Part shown: positions 10,061-22,409 of the stretch, in pieces
Position numbering within the stretch: the stretch's first letter is position 1
Layout: each line of letters begins with the position of its first letter
Source: Aristolochia californica
Lineage: Eukaryota; Streptophyta; Magnoliopsida; Piperales; Aristolochiaceae
NCBI GenBank assembly: GCA_029961685.1
Contig: JARWKL010000008.1
Span: 29,203,619-29,267,618 of the forward strand
DNA length: 64,000 bases
Reading direction: 5' to 3'
The notes under the pieces: model-generated
Told to the model about the DNA's origin: nothing
The model's input: only the letters and a program-made list of their open reading frames with translations
Databases searched by the model: none
Made by a program: the position numbers and the translations under genes

Positions 10061-10553
10061 ATGACGCCAAAAATCTCAAGGAGTAGAAAAAATCAAATCC
10101 TCAAGTGGTTGGATATTTACCATAGCCAAACAACCCACTTTTTGCCTATCCTTAAAAATCACAGACACTTTTTGGAATTATCTCTCTCAGTATTTGTGGA
10201 TGTTCAACTTTTTTTTTTCAGATCCAAACTTGAGTATTCACTCTCCCATTTTTCTCGTAAACAAAAACGATATAAGGCAAAATAGATCGCAACAAAATGA
10301 AAATTTTAGAGTCCATGTATGCAAAAAAAAAATTGAAAACCATAATAAACGTAAAAGTGAAGAAAATTATTTCACGCACTATAAAAACAAACTCCAAGGT
10401 TTTCTTATCCATGTTTGGAAAATTCCACTAGTACAACCCCCTAATAATTAGCTTGGTGGAATTTTATAGGAAAGGGACTTCTAACAGATCCTAACATGCT
10501 TTAAATGTGGTGTCCATGCATGCCAGAAACATGTTGAGGATGCAAGTGGCCTA
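10061..10553 (+). repeat. Chimeric m3/m4 monomer in copy 3
   Basis: The left part is m3: 'aatgacgcc', 'taccatagcc', and 'gagtattc' with the m3 A at 10236. The right part is m4: 'aataaacg' with C at 10350, 'ggttttcttatcc', 'ttggaaaattcc' and 'taacagatcc'. The switch is between 10237 and 10349. Its 'gtatgc' plus ten A and 'ttg' match the unusual m3 of the same HOR copy (8086-8578), so that m3 or a close relative is the likely left parent, which would narrow the switch to about 10337-10349. Confidence 0.9.
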
Positions 10554-12034
10554 ATGATGGCAAAAATCTCAAGGAGTAGAAAAAATCAAATCCTCAATTG
10601 GTTGGATATTGACCAGAGCCAAACAACCCACTTTTTGCCTATCCTTAAAAATCACACACACTTTTTGGAATTATCTCTATCAGCATTGTGGATGTTCAAC
10701 TTTTTGTTTTCAGATCCAAACTTGAGTTTTCACTCTCCCATTTTTCTCGTAAACAAAAAAGACACGAGGCAAAATAGATCGCAACAAAATAAAAATTTTA
10801 GAGTCCATGTATGCAAAAAAAAATTTGAAAACCATAATAAATGTAAAAGTGAAGAAAATTATTTCACGCACTATAAAAACAAACTCCAAGGTTTTGTTAT
10901 CCATGTATGGGAAATTCCACAAGTACAACCCCCTAATAATTAGCTTGGTGGAATTTTATAGGAAAGGGAGTTCTAACTGATCCTAACATGCTTTAAATGT
11001 GGTGTCCATGCATGCCAGAAACATGTTGAGGATGCAAGTGGCCTAATGATGCCAAAAATCTCAAGGAGTAGAAAAAATCAAATCCTCAAGTGGTTGGATA
11101 TTTTCCAGAGCCAAACAACCCACTTTTTGCCAATCCTTAAAAATCACAGACACTTTTTGGAATTATCTCTCTCAGCATTTGTGGATGTTCAACTTTTCTT
11201 TTTCAGATCCAAACTTGAGTTTTCACTCTCCCATTTTTCTCGTAAACAAAAAAGAGATGAGGCAAAATAGATCGCATGAAAATGAAAATTTTAGAGTCCA
11301 TGTATGCAAAAAAAAAAAAATAGAAAACCATAATAAATGTAAAAGTGAAGAAAATTATTTCACGCACTATAAAAACGAACCCCAAGGTTTTGTTATCCAT
11401 GTTTGGGAAATTCCACTAGTACAACCCCCTAATAATTAGCTTGGTGGAATTTTTTAGGGAAGGGACTTCTAACTGATCCTAACACGCTTTAAATGTGGTG
11501 TCCATGTATGCCAGAAACATGTTGAGGATGCAAGTGGCCTAATGATGCCAAAAATCTCAAGGAGTAGAAAAAATCAAATCCTCAAGTGGTTGGATATTTA
11601 TTAGAGCCAAACAACCCACTTTTTGCCTATCCTTAAAAATCTCAGATACTTTTTGGAATTATCTCTCTCAGCATTTGTGGATGTTCAACTTTTGTTTTTT
11701 CAGATCCAAACTGGAGTTTTCACTCTCCCATTTTTCTCGTAAACAAAAAAGACATAAGGCAAAATAGATCGCAACAAAATAAAATTTTAGAGTCCATGTG
11801 TGCAAACAAAAATTTGAAAACCATAATAAATGTAAAAGTAAAGAAAATTATTTCACGCACTATAAAAATGAACTCCAAGGTTTTGTTATCCATGTTTGCG
11901 AAATTCCACAAGTACAACCCCCTAATAATTAGTTTGGTGGAATTTTATAGGAAATGGACTTCTAACTAATCTTAACATGCTTTAAATGTGGTGTCCATGC
12001 ATGCCAGAAACAAGTTGAGGATGCAAGTGGCCTA

Positions 12035-15000
12035 ATGATGCCAAAAATCTCAAGGAGTAGAAAAAATCAAATCCTCAAGTTGTTGGATATTTACCAGAGC
12101 CAAACAACCCACTTTTTGCCTATCCTTAAAAATCACAAACACTTTTTGGAATTATCTCTCTCAGCATTTGTGGATGTTCAACTTTTCTTTTTCAGATCCA
12201 AACTTGAGTTTTCACTCTCCCATTTTTCTCGTAAACAAAAAAGACATGAGGATAAATAGATCGCAACAAAATAAAAATTTTAGAGTCCATGTATCCAAAA
12301 AAAAAACTTGAAAACCATAATAAATGTAAAAGTGAAGAAAATTATTTCACGCACTATAAAAACAAACTCCAAGATTTTGTTATCCATGTATGGGAAATTC
12401 CACAAGTACAACCCCCTAATAATTAGCTTGGTGGAATTTTATAGGAAAGGGACTTCTAACTGATCCTAACATGCACTAAATGTGGTGTCCATGCATGCCA
12501 GAAACATGTTGAGGATGCAAGTGGCCTAATGATGCCAAAAATCTCAAGGAGTAGAAAAAATCAAATCCTCAAGTGGTTGCATATTTACCAGAGCCAAACA
12601 ACCCACTTTTTGCCTATCCTTCAAAATCACAGATACTTTTTGCAATTATCTCTCTCAGTATTTGTGGATATTCAACTTTTTTTTTTTCAGATCCAAACTT
12701 GAGTTTTCACTCTCCCATTTTTCTCGTAAACAAAAACGATATAAGGCAAAATATATCGCAACAAAATGAAAATTTTAGAGTCCATGTATGCAAAAAAAAA
12801 AATTTGAAAACCATAATAAACGTAAAAGTGAAGAAAATTATTTCACGCACTATAAAAACGAACTCCATGGTTTTGTTATCCATGTTTGGGAAATTCCACT
12901 AGTACAACCCCCTAATAATTAGCTTGGTGGAATTTTTTAGGAAAGGGACTTCTAACTCATCCTAACACGCTTTAAATGTGGTGTCCATGCATGCCAGAAA
13001 CATGTTGAGGATGCAAGTGGCCTAATGACGCCAAAAATCTCAAGGAGTAGAAAAAATCAAATCCTCAAGTGGTTGGATATTTACCAGAGCCAAACAACCC
13101 ACTTTTTGCCTATCCTTAAAAATCACAGACACTTTTTGGAATTATCTCTCTCAGTATTTGTGGATGTTCAACTTTTTTTTTTCAGATCCAAACTTGAGTA
13201 TTCACTCTCCCATTTTTCTCGTAAACAAAAACGATATAAGGCAAAATAGATCGCAACAAAATGAAAATTTTAGAGTCCATGTATACAAAAAAAAAATTGA
13301 AAACCATAATAAATGTAAAAGTGAAGAAAATTATTTCACGCACTACAAAAACAGACTCCAAGGTTTTGTTATCCTTGTATGGGAAATTCCACTAGTACAA
13401 CCCCCTAATAATTATCTTGGTGGAATTTTATTGGAAAGGGACTTCTAACTGATCCTAACATGCTTTAAATGTGGTGTCCATGCATGCCAGAAACATGTTG
13501 AGGATGCAAGTGGCCTAATGATGCCAAAAATCTAAAGGAGTAGAAAAAATCAAATACTCAAGTGGTTGGATATTTACCTGAGCCAAACAACCCACTTTTT
13601 GATTATCCTTAAAAATCACAGATACTTTTTGGAATTATCTCTCTCAGTATTTGTGGATGTTCAACTTTTTTTTTTCAGATCCAAACTTGAGTTTTCACTC
13701 TCCCATTTTTCTCGTAAACAAAAACGATATAAGGCAAAATAGATCGCAACAAAATGAAAATTTTAGAGTCCATGTATGCAAAAAAAAAAAATTGAAAACC
13801 ATAATAAACGTAAAAGTGAAGAAAATTATTTCACGCACTATAAAAACAAACTCCAAGGTTTTCTTATCCATGTTTGGAAAATTCCACTAGTACAACCCCC
13901 TAATAATTAGCTTGGTGGAATTTTATAGGAAAGGGACTTCTAACAGATCCTAACATGCTTTAAATGTGGTGTCCATGCATGCCAGAAACATGTTGAGGAT
14001 GCAAGTGGCCTAATGATGGCAAAAATCTCAAGGAGTAGAAAAAATCAAATCCTCAATTGGTTGGATATTGACCAGAGCCAAACAACCCACTTTTTGCCTA
14101 TCCTTAAAAATCACACACACTTTTTGGAATTATCTCTATCAGCATTGTGGATGTTCAACTTTTTGTTTTCAGATCCAAACTTGAGTTTTCACTCTCCCAT
14201 TTTTTTCGTAAACAAAAAAGACACGAGGCAAAATAGATCGCAACAAAATAAAAATTTTAGAGTCCATGTATGCAAAAAAAAATTTGAAAACCATAATAAA
14301 TGTAAAAGTGAAGAAAATTATTTCACGCACTATAAAAACAAACTCCAAGGTTTTGTTATCCATGTATGGGAAATTCCACAAGTACAACCCCCTAATAATT
14401 AGCTTGGTGGAATTTTATAGGAAAGGGAGTTCTAACTGATCCTAACATGCTTTAAATGTGGTGTCCATGCATGCCAGAAACATGTTGAGGATGCAAGTGG
14501 CCTAATGATGCCAAAAATCTCAAGGAGTAGAAAAAATCAAATCCTCAAGTGGTTGGATATTTTCCAGAGCCAAACAACCCACTTTTTGCCAATCCTTAAA
14601 AATCACAGACACTTTTTGGAATTATCTCTCTCAGCATTTGTGGATGTTCAACTTTTCTTTTTCAGATCCAAACTTGAGTTTTCACTCTCCCATTTTTCTC
14701 GTAAACAAAAAAGAGATGAGGCAAAATAGATCGCATGAAAATGAAAATTTTAGAGTCCATGTATGCAAAAAAAAAAAAAATAGAAAACCATAATAAATGT
14801 AAAAGTGAAGAAAATTATTTCACGCACTATAAAAACGAACCCCAAGGTTTTGTTATCCATGTTTGGGAAATTCCACTAGTACAACCCCCTAATAATTAGC
14901 TTGGTGGAATTTTTTAGGGAAGGGACTTCTAACTGATCCTAACACGCTTTAAATGTGGTGTCCATGTATGCCAGAAACATGTTGAGGATGCAAGTGGCCT

Positions 15001-15494
15001 AATGATGCCAAAAATCTCAAGGAGTAGAAAAAATCAAATCCTCAAGTGGTTGGATATTTATTAGAGCCAAACAACCCACTTTTTGCCTATCCTTAAAAAT
15101 CTCAGATACTTTTTGGAATTATCTCTCTCAGCATTTGTGGATGTTCAACTTTTGTTTTTTCAGATCCAAACTTGAGTTTTCACTCTCCCATTTTTCTCGT
15201 AAACAAAAAAGACATAAGGCAAAATAGATCGCAACAAAATAAAATTTTAGAGTCCATGTGTGCAAACAAAAATTTGAAAACCATAATAAATGTAAAAGTA
15301 AAGAAAATTATTTCACGCACTATAAAAATGAACTCCAAGGTTTTGTTATCCATGTTTGCGAAATTCCACAAGTACAACCCCCTAATAATTAGTTTGGTGG
15401 AATTTTATAGGAAATGGACTTCTAACTGATCTTAACATGCTTTAAATGTGGTGTCCATGCATGCCAGAAACAAGTTGAGGATGCAAGTGGCCTA
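12035..15494 (+). repeat. HOR copy 4 (canonical order, 3460 bp)
   Basis: Monomer starts: m1 12035, m2 12529, m3 13025, m4 13518, m5 14013, m6 14505, m7 15002. The three extra bases are in poly-A tracts (one in m4, two in m6). Shared with copy 5: 'ttttattggaaag' at the end of m3, and 'tttttttcgtaaac' in m5. Shared with copies 5 and 6: 'catgcactaaatg' at the end of m1. Private: 'gtggatattc' in m2. Confidence 0.95.
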
Positions 15495-18400
15495 ATGATG
15501 CCAAAAATCTCAAGGAGTAGAAAAAATCAAATCCTCAAGTTGTTGGATATTTACCAGAGCCAAACAACCCACTTTTTGCCTATCCTTAAAAATCACAAAC
15601 ACTTTTTGGAATTATCTCTCTCAGCATTTGTGGATGTTCAACTTTTCTTTTTCAGATCCAAACTTGAGTTTTCACTCTCCCATTTTTCTCGTAAACAAAA
15701 AAGACATGAGGATAAATAGATCGCAACAAAATAAAAATTTTAGAGTCCATGTATCCAAAAAAAAAACTTGAAAACCATAATAAATGTAAAAGTGAAGAAA
15801 ATTATTTCACGCACTATAAAAACAAACTCCAAGATTTTGTTATCCATGTATGGGAAATTCCACAAGTACAACCCCCTAATAATTAGCTTGGTGGAATTTT
15901 ATAGGAAAGGGACTTCTAACTGATCCTAACATGCACTAAATGTGGTGTCCATGCATGCCAGAAACATGTTGAGGATGCAAGTGGCCTAATGATGCCAAAA
16001 ATCTCAAGGAGTAGAAAAAATCAAATCCTCAAGTGGTTGCATATTTACCAGAGCCAAACAACCCACTTTTTGCCTATCCTTCAAAATCACAGATACTTTT
16101 TGCAATTATCTCTCTCAGTATTTGTGGATGTTCAACTTTTTTTTTTTCAGATCCAAACTTGAGTTTTCACTCTCCCATTTTTCTCGTAAACAAAAACGAT
16201 ATAAGGCAAAATATATCGCAACAAAATGAAAATTTTAGAGTCCATGTATGCAAAAAAAAAAAATTGAAAACCATAATAAACGTAAAAGTGAAGAAAATTA
16301 TTTCACGCACTATAAAAACGAACTCCATGGTTTTGTTATCCATGTTTGGGAAATTCCACTAGTACAACCCCCTAATAATTAGCTTGGTGGAATTTTTTAG
16401 GAAAGGGACTTCTAACTCATCCTAACACGCTTTAAATGTGGTGTCCATGCATGCCAGAAACATGTTGAGGATGCAAGTGGCCTAATGACGCCAAAAATCT
16501 CAAGGAGTAGAAAAAATCAAATCCTCAAGTGGTTGGATATTTACCAGAGCCAAACAACCCACTTTTTGCCTATCCTTAAAAATCACAGACACTTTTTGGA
16601 ATTATCTCTCTCAGTATTTGTGGATGTTCAACTTTTTTTTTTCAGATCCAAACTTGAGTATTCACTCTCCCATTTTTCTCGTAAACAAAAACGATATAAG
16701 GCAAAATAGATCGCAACAAAATGAAAATTTTAGAGTCCATGTATACAAAAAAAAAATTGAAAACCATAATAAATGTAAAAGTGAAGAAAATTATTTCACG
16801 CACTACAAAAACAGACTCCAAGGTTTTGTTATCCTTGTATGGGAAATTCCACTAGTACAACCCCCTAATAATTATCTTGGTGGAATTTTATTGGAAAGGG
16901 ACTTCTAACTGATCCTAACATGCTTTAAATGTGGTGTCCATGCATGCCAGAAACATGTTGAGGATGCAAGTGGCCTAATGATGCCAAAAATCTAAAGGAG
17001 TAGAAAAAATCAAATACTCAAGTGGTTGGATATTTACCTGAGCCAAACAACCCACTTTTTGATTATCCTTAAAAATCACAGATACTTTTTGGAATTATCT
17101 CTCTCAGTATTTGTGGATGTTCAACTTTTTTTTTTCAGATCCAAACTTGAGTTTTCACTCTCCCATTTTTCTCGTAAACAAAAACGATATAAGGCAAAAT
17201 AGATCGCAACAAAATGAAAATTTTAGAGTCCATGTATGCAAAAAAAAAAATTGAAAACCATAATAAACGTAAAAGTGAAGAAAATTATTTCACGCACTAT
17301 AAAAACAAACTCCAAGGTTTTCTTATCCATGTTTGGAAAATTCCACTAGTACAACCCCCTAATAATTAGCTTGGTGGAATTTTATAGGAAAGGGACTTCT
17401 AACAGATCCTAACATGCTTTAAATGTGGTGTCCATGCATGCCAGAAACATGTTGAGGATGCAAGTGGCCTAATGATGGCAAAAATCTCAAGGAGTAGAAA
17501 AAATCAAATCCTCAATTGGTTGGATATTGACCAGAGCCAAACAACCCACTTTTTGCCTATCCTTAAAAATCACACACACTTTTTGGAATTATCTCTATCA
17601 GCATTGTGGATGTTCAACTTTTTGTTTTCAGATCCAAACTTGAGTTTTCACTCTCCCATTTTTTTCGTAAACAAAAAAGACACGAGGCAAAATAGATCGC
17701 AACAAAATAAAAATTTTAGAGTCCATGTATGCAAAAAAAAATTTGAAAACCATAATAAATGTAAAAGTGAAGAAAATTATTTCACGCACTATAAAAACAA
17801 ACTCCAAGGTTTTGTTATCCATGTATGGGAAATTCCACAAGTACAACCCCCTAATAATTAGCTTGGTGGAATTTTATAGGAAAGGGAGTTCTAACTGATC
17901 CTAACATGCTTTAAATGTGGTGTCCATGCATGCCAGAAACATGTTGAGGATGCAAGTGGCCTAATGATGCCAAAAATCTCAAGGAGTAGAAAAAATCAAA
18001 TCCTCAAGTGGTTGGATATTTTCCAGAGCCAAACAACCCACTTTTTGCCAATCCTTAAAAATCACAGACACTTTTTGGAATTATCTCTCTCAGCATTTGT
18101 GGATGTTCAACTTTTCTTTTTCAGATCCAAACTTGAGTTTTCACTCTCCCATTTTTCTCGTAAACAAAAAAGAGATGAGGCAAAATAGATCGCATGAAAA
18201 TGAAAATTTTAGAGTCCATGTATGCAAAAAAACAAAATAGAAAACCATAATAAATGTAAAAGTGAAGAAAATTATTTCACGCACTATAAAAACGAACCCC
18301 AAGGTTTTGTTATCCATGTTTGGGAAATTCCACTAGTACAACCCCCTAATAATTAGCTTGGTGGAATTTTTTAGGGAAGGGACTTCTAACTGATCCTAAC

Positions 18401-18951
18401 ACGCTTTAAATGTGGTGTCCATGTATGCCAGAAACATGTTGAGGATGCAAGTGGCCTAATGATGCCAAAAATCTCAAGGAGTAGAAAAAATCAAATCCTC
18501 AAGTGGTTGGATATTTATTAGAGCCAAACAACCCACTTTTTGCCTATCCTTAAAAATCTCAGATACTTTTTGGAATTATCTCTCTCAGCATTTGTGGATG
18601 TTCAACTTTTGTTTTTTCAGATCCAAACTTGAGTTTTCACTCTCCCATTTTTCTCGTAAACAAAAAAGACATAAGGCAAAATAGATCGCAACAAAATAAA
18701 ATTTTAGAGTCCATGTGTGCAAACAAAAATTTGAAAACCATAATAAATGTAAAAGTAAAGAAAATTATTTCACGCACTATAAAAATGAACTCCAAGGTTT
18801 TGTTATCCATGTTTGCGAAATTCCACAAGTACAACCCCCTAATAATTAGTTTGGTGGAATTTTATAGGAAATGGACTTCTAACTGATCTTAACATGCTTT
18901 AAATGTGGTGTCCATGCATGCCAGAAACAAGTTGAGGATGCAAGTGGCCTA
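15495..18951 (+). repeat. HOR copy 5 (canonical, 3457 bp)
   Basis: Monomer starts: m1 15495, m2 15989, m3 16485, m4 16978, m5 17472, m6 17964, m7 18459. It shares the m3-tail, m5 and m1-tail changes with copy 4. The m6 poly-A tract is interrupted by C at 18233. Confidence 0.96.
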
Positions 18952-21900
18952 ATGATGCCAAAAATCTCAAGGAGTAGAAAAAATCAAATCCTCAAGTTGT
19001 TGGATATTTACCAGAGCCAAACAACCCACTTTTTGCCTATCCTTAAAAATCACAAACACTTTTTGGAATTATCTCTCTCAGCATTTGTGGATGTTCAACT
19101 TTTCTTTTTCAGATCCAAACTTGAGTTTTCACTCTCCCATTTTTCTCGTAAACAAAAAAGACATGAGGATAAATAGATCGCAACAAAATAAAAATTTTAG
19201 AGTCCATGTATCCAAAAAAAAAACTTGAAAACCATAATAAATGTAAAAGTGAAGAAAATTATTTCACGCACTATAAAAACAAACTCCAAGATTTTGTTAT
19301 CCATGTATGGGAAATTCCACAAGTACAACCCCCTAATAATTAGCTTGGTGGAATTTTATAGGAAAGGGACTTCTAACTGATCCTAACATGCACTAAATGT
19401 GGTGTCCATGCATGCCAGAAACATGTTGAGGATGCAAGTGGCCTAATGATGCCAAAAATCTCAAGGAGTAGAAAAAATCAAATCCTCAAGTGGTTGCATA
19501 TTTACCAGAGCCAAACAACCCACTTTTTGCCTATCCTTCAAAATCACAGATACTTTTTGCAATTATCTCTCTCAGTATTTGTGGATGTTCAACTTTTTTT
19601 TTTTCAGATCCAAACTTGAGTTTTCACTCTCCCATTTTTCTCGTAAACAAAAACGATATAAGGCAAAATATATCGCAACAAAATGAAAATTTTAGAGTCC
19701 ATGTATGCAAAAAAAAAAAATTGAAAACCATAATAAACGTAAAAGTGAAGAAAATTATTTCACGCACTATAAAAACGAACTCCATGGTTTTGTTATCCAT
19801 GTTTGGGAAATTCCACTAGTACAACCCCCTAATAATTAGCTTGGTGGAATTTTTTAGGAAAGGGACTTCTAACTCATCCTAACACGCTTTAAATGTGGTG
19901 TCCATGCATGCCAGAAACATGTTGAGGATGCAAGTGGCCTAATGACGCCAAAAATCTCAAGGAGTAGAAAAAATCAAATCCTCAAGTGGTTGGATATTTA
20001 CCAGAGCCAAACAACCCACTTTTTGCCTATCCTTAAAAATCACAGACACTTTTTGGAATTATCTCTCTCAGTATTTGTGGATGTTCAACTTTTTTTTTTC
20101 AGATCCAAACTTGAGTATTCACTCTCCCATTTTTCTCGTAAACAAAAACGATATAAGGCAAAATAGATCGCAACAAAATGAAAATTTTAGAGTCCATGTA
20201 TACAAAAAAAAAACTTGAAAACCATAATAAATGTAAAAGTGAAGAAAATTATTTCACGCACTACAAAAACAGACTCCAAGGTTTTGTTATCCTTGTATGG
20301 GAAATTCCACTAGTACAACCCCCTAATAATTATCTTGGTGGAATTTTATAGGAAAGGGACTTCTAACTGATCCTAACATGCTTTAAATGTGGTGTCCATG
20401 CATGCCAGAAACATGTTGAGGATGCAAGTGGCCTAATGATGCCAAAAATCTAAAGGAGTAGAAAAAATCAAATACTCAAGTGGTTGGATATTTACCTGAG
20501 CCAAACAACCCACTTTTTGATTATCCTTAAAAATCACAGATACTTTTTGGAATTATCTCTCTCAGTACTTGTGGATGTTCAACTTTTTTTTTTCAGATCC
20601 AAACTTGAGTTTTCACTCTCCCATTTTTCTCGTAAACAAAAACGATATAAGGCAAAATAGATCGCAACAAAATGAAAATTTTAGAGTCCATGTATGCAAA
20701 AAAAAAATTTGAAAACCATAATAAACGTAAAAGTGAAGAAAATTATTTCACGCACTATAAAAACAAACTCCAAGGTTTTCTTATCCATGTTTGGAAAATT
20801 CCACTAGTACAACCCCCTAATAATTAGCTTGGTGGAATTTTATAGGAAAGGGACTTCTAACAGATCCTAACATGCTTTAAATGTGGTGTCCATGCATGCC
20901 AGAAACATGTTGAGGATGCAAGTGGCCTAATGATGGCAAAAATCTCAAGGAGTAGAAAAAATCAAATCCTCAATTGGTTTGATATTGACCAGAGCCAAAC
21001 AACCCACTTTTTGCCTATCCTTAAAAATCACACACACTTTTTGGAATTATCTCTATCAGCATTGTGGATGTTCAACTTTTTGTTTTCAGATCCAAACTTG
21101 AGTTTTCACTCTCCCATTTTTCTCGTAAACAAAAAAGACACGAGGCAAAATAGATCGCAACAAAATAAAAATTTTAGAGTCCATGTATGCAAAAAAAAAT
21201 TTGAAAACCATAATAAATGTAAAAGTGAAGAAAATTATTTCACGCACTATAAAAACAAACTCCAAGGTTTTGTTATCCATGTATGGGAAATTCCACAAGT
21301 ACAACCCCCTAATAATTAGCTTGGTGGAATTTTATAGGAAAGGGAGTTCTAACTGATCCTAACATGCTTTAAATGTGGTGTCCATGCATGCCAGAAACAT
21401 GTTGAGGATGCAAGTGGCCTAATGATGCCAAAAATCTCAAGGAGTAGAAAAAATCAAATCCTCAAGTGGTTGGATATTTTCCAGAGCCAAACAACCCACT
21501 TTTTGCCAATCCTTAAAAATCACAGACACTTTTTGGAATTATCTCTCTCAGCATTTGTGGATGTTCAACTTTTCTTTTTCAGATCCAAACTTGAGTTTTC
21601 ACTCTCCCATTTTTCTCGTAAACAAAAAAGAGATGAGGCAAAATAGATCGCATGAAAATGAAAATTTTAGAGTCCATGTATGCAAAAAAAAAAAATAGAA
21701 AACCATAATAAATGTAAAAGTGAAGAAAATTATTTCACGCACTATAAAAACGAACCCCAAGGTTTTGTTATCCATGTTTGGGAAATTCCACTAGTACAAC
21801 CCCCTAATAATTAGCTTGGTGGAATTTTTTAGGGAAGGGACTTCTAACTGATCCTAACACGCTTTAAATGTGGTGTCCATGTATGCCAGAAACATGTTGA

Positions 21901-22409
21901 GGATGCAAGTGGCCTAATGATGCCAAAAATCTCAAGGAGTAGAAAAAATCAAATCCTCAAGTGGTTGGATATTTATTAGAGCCAAACAACCCACTTTTTG
22001 CCTATCCTTAAAAATCTCAGATACTTTTTGGAATTATCTCTCTCAGCATTTGTGGATGTTCAACTTTTGTTTTTTCAGATCCAAACTTGAGTTTTCACTC
22101 TCCCATTTTTCTCGTAAACAAAAAAGACATAAGGCAAAATAGATCGCAACAAAATAAAATTTTAGAGTCCATGTGTGCAAACAAAAATTTGAAAACCATA
22201 ATAAATGTAAAAGTAAAGAAAATTATTTCACGCACTATAAAAATGAACTCCAAGGTTTTGTTATCCATGTTTGCGAAATTCCACAAGTACAACCCCCTAA
22301 TAATTAGTTTGGTGGAATTTTATAGGAAATGGACTTCTAACTGATCTTAACATGCTTTAAATGTGGTGTCCATGCATGCCAGAAACAAGTTGAGGATGCA
22401 AGTGGCCTA
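18952..22409 (+). repeat. HOR copy 6 (canonical, 3458 bp)
   Basis: Monomer starts: m1 18952, m2 19446, m3 19942, m4 20436, m5 20930, m6 21422, m7 21917. It is the first copy with the block III pair of changes, 'cagtacttg' in m4 and 'ggtttgatattg' in m5. It still carries the 'catgcactaaatg' m1 tail of copies 4-5, so it is a transition copy. The m3 poly-A is followed by 'cttg' instead of 'ttg', adding one base. Confidence 0.95.

Larger units (their letters stand above)
7096..12034 (+). repeat. HOR copy 3, expanded to ten monomers (4939 bp)
   Basis: Order: m1 7096, m2 7590, m3 8086, m4 8579, m5 9073, then a second m2 at 9565 in place of m6, an m3/m4 chimera at 10061, a second m5 at 10554, m6 11046, m7 11542. 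The copy is three monomers longer than canonical. It contains a repeated m2-to-m5 section in which m3 and m4 have been reduced to one chimera. m1 carries a rare 'tctgaagg' (G at 7112) otherwise seen only in copy 12, and the G at 7431 shared with copy 2. m3 reads 'gtatgc' rather than 'gtatac'. m7 has the same 'aactggag' change as copy 2 (11713). Confidence 0.95.

Noticed and set aside
7096..12034. Treating copy 3 as a separate satellite family
   Set aside because: Its ten monomers are all of the same seven types or a simple chimera, so it is a rearranged HOR copy.
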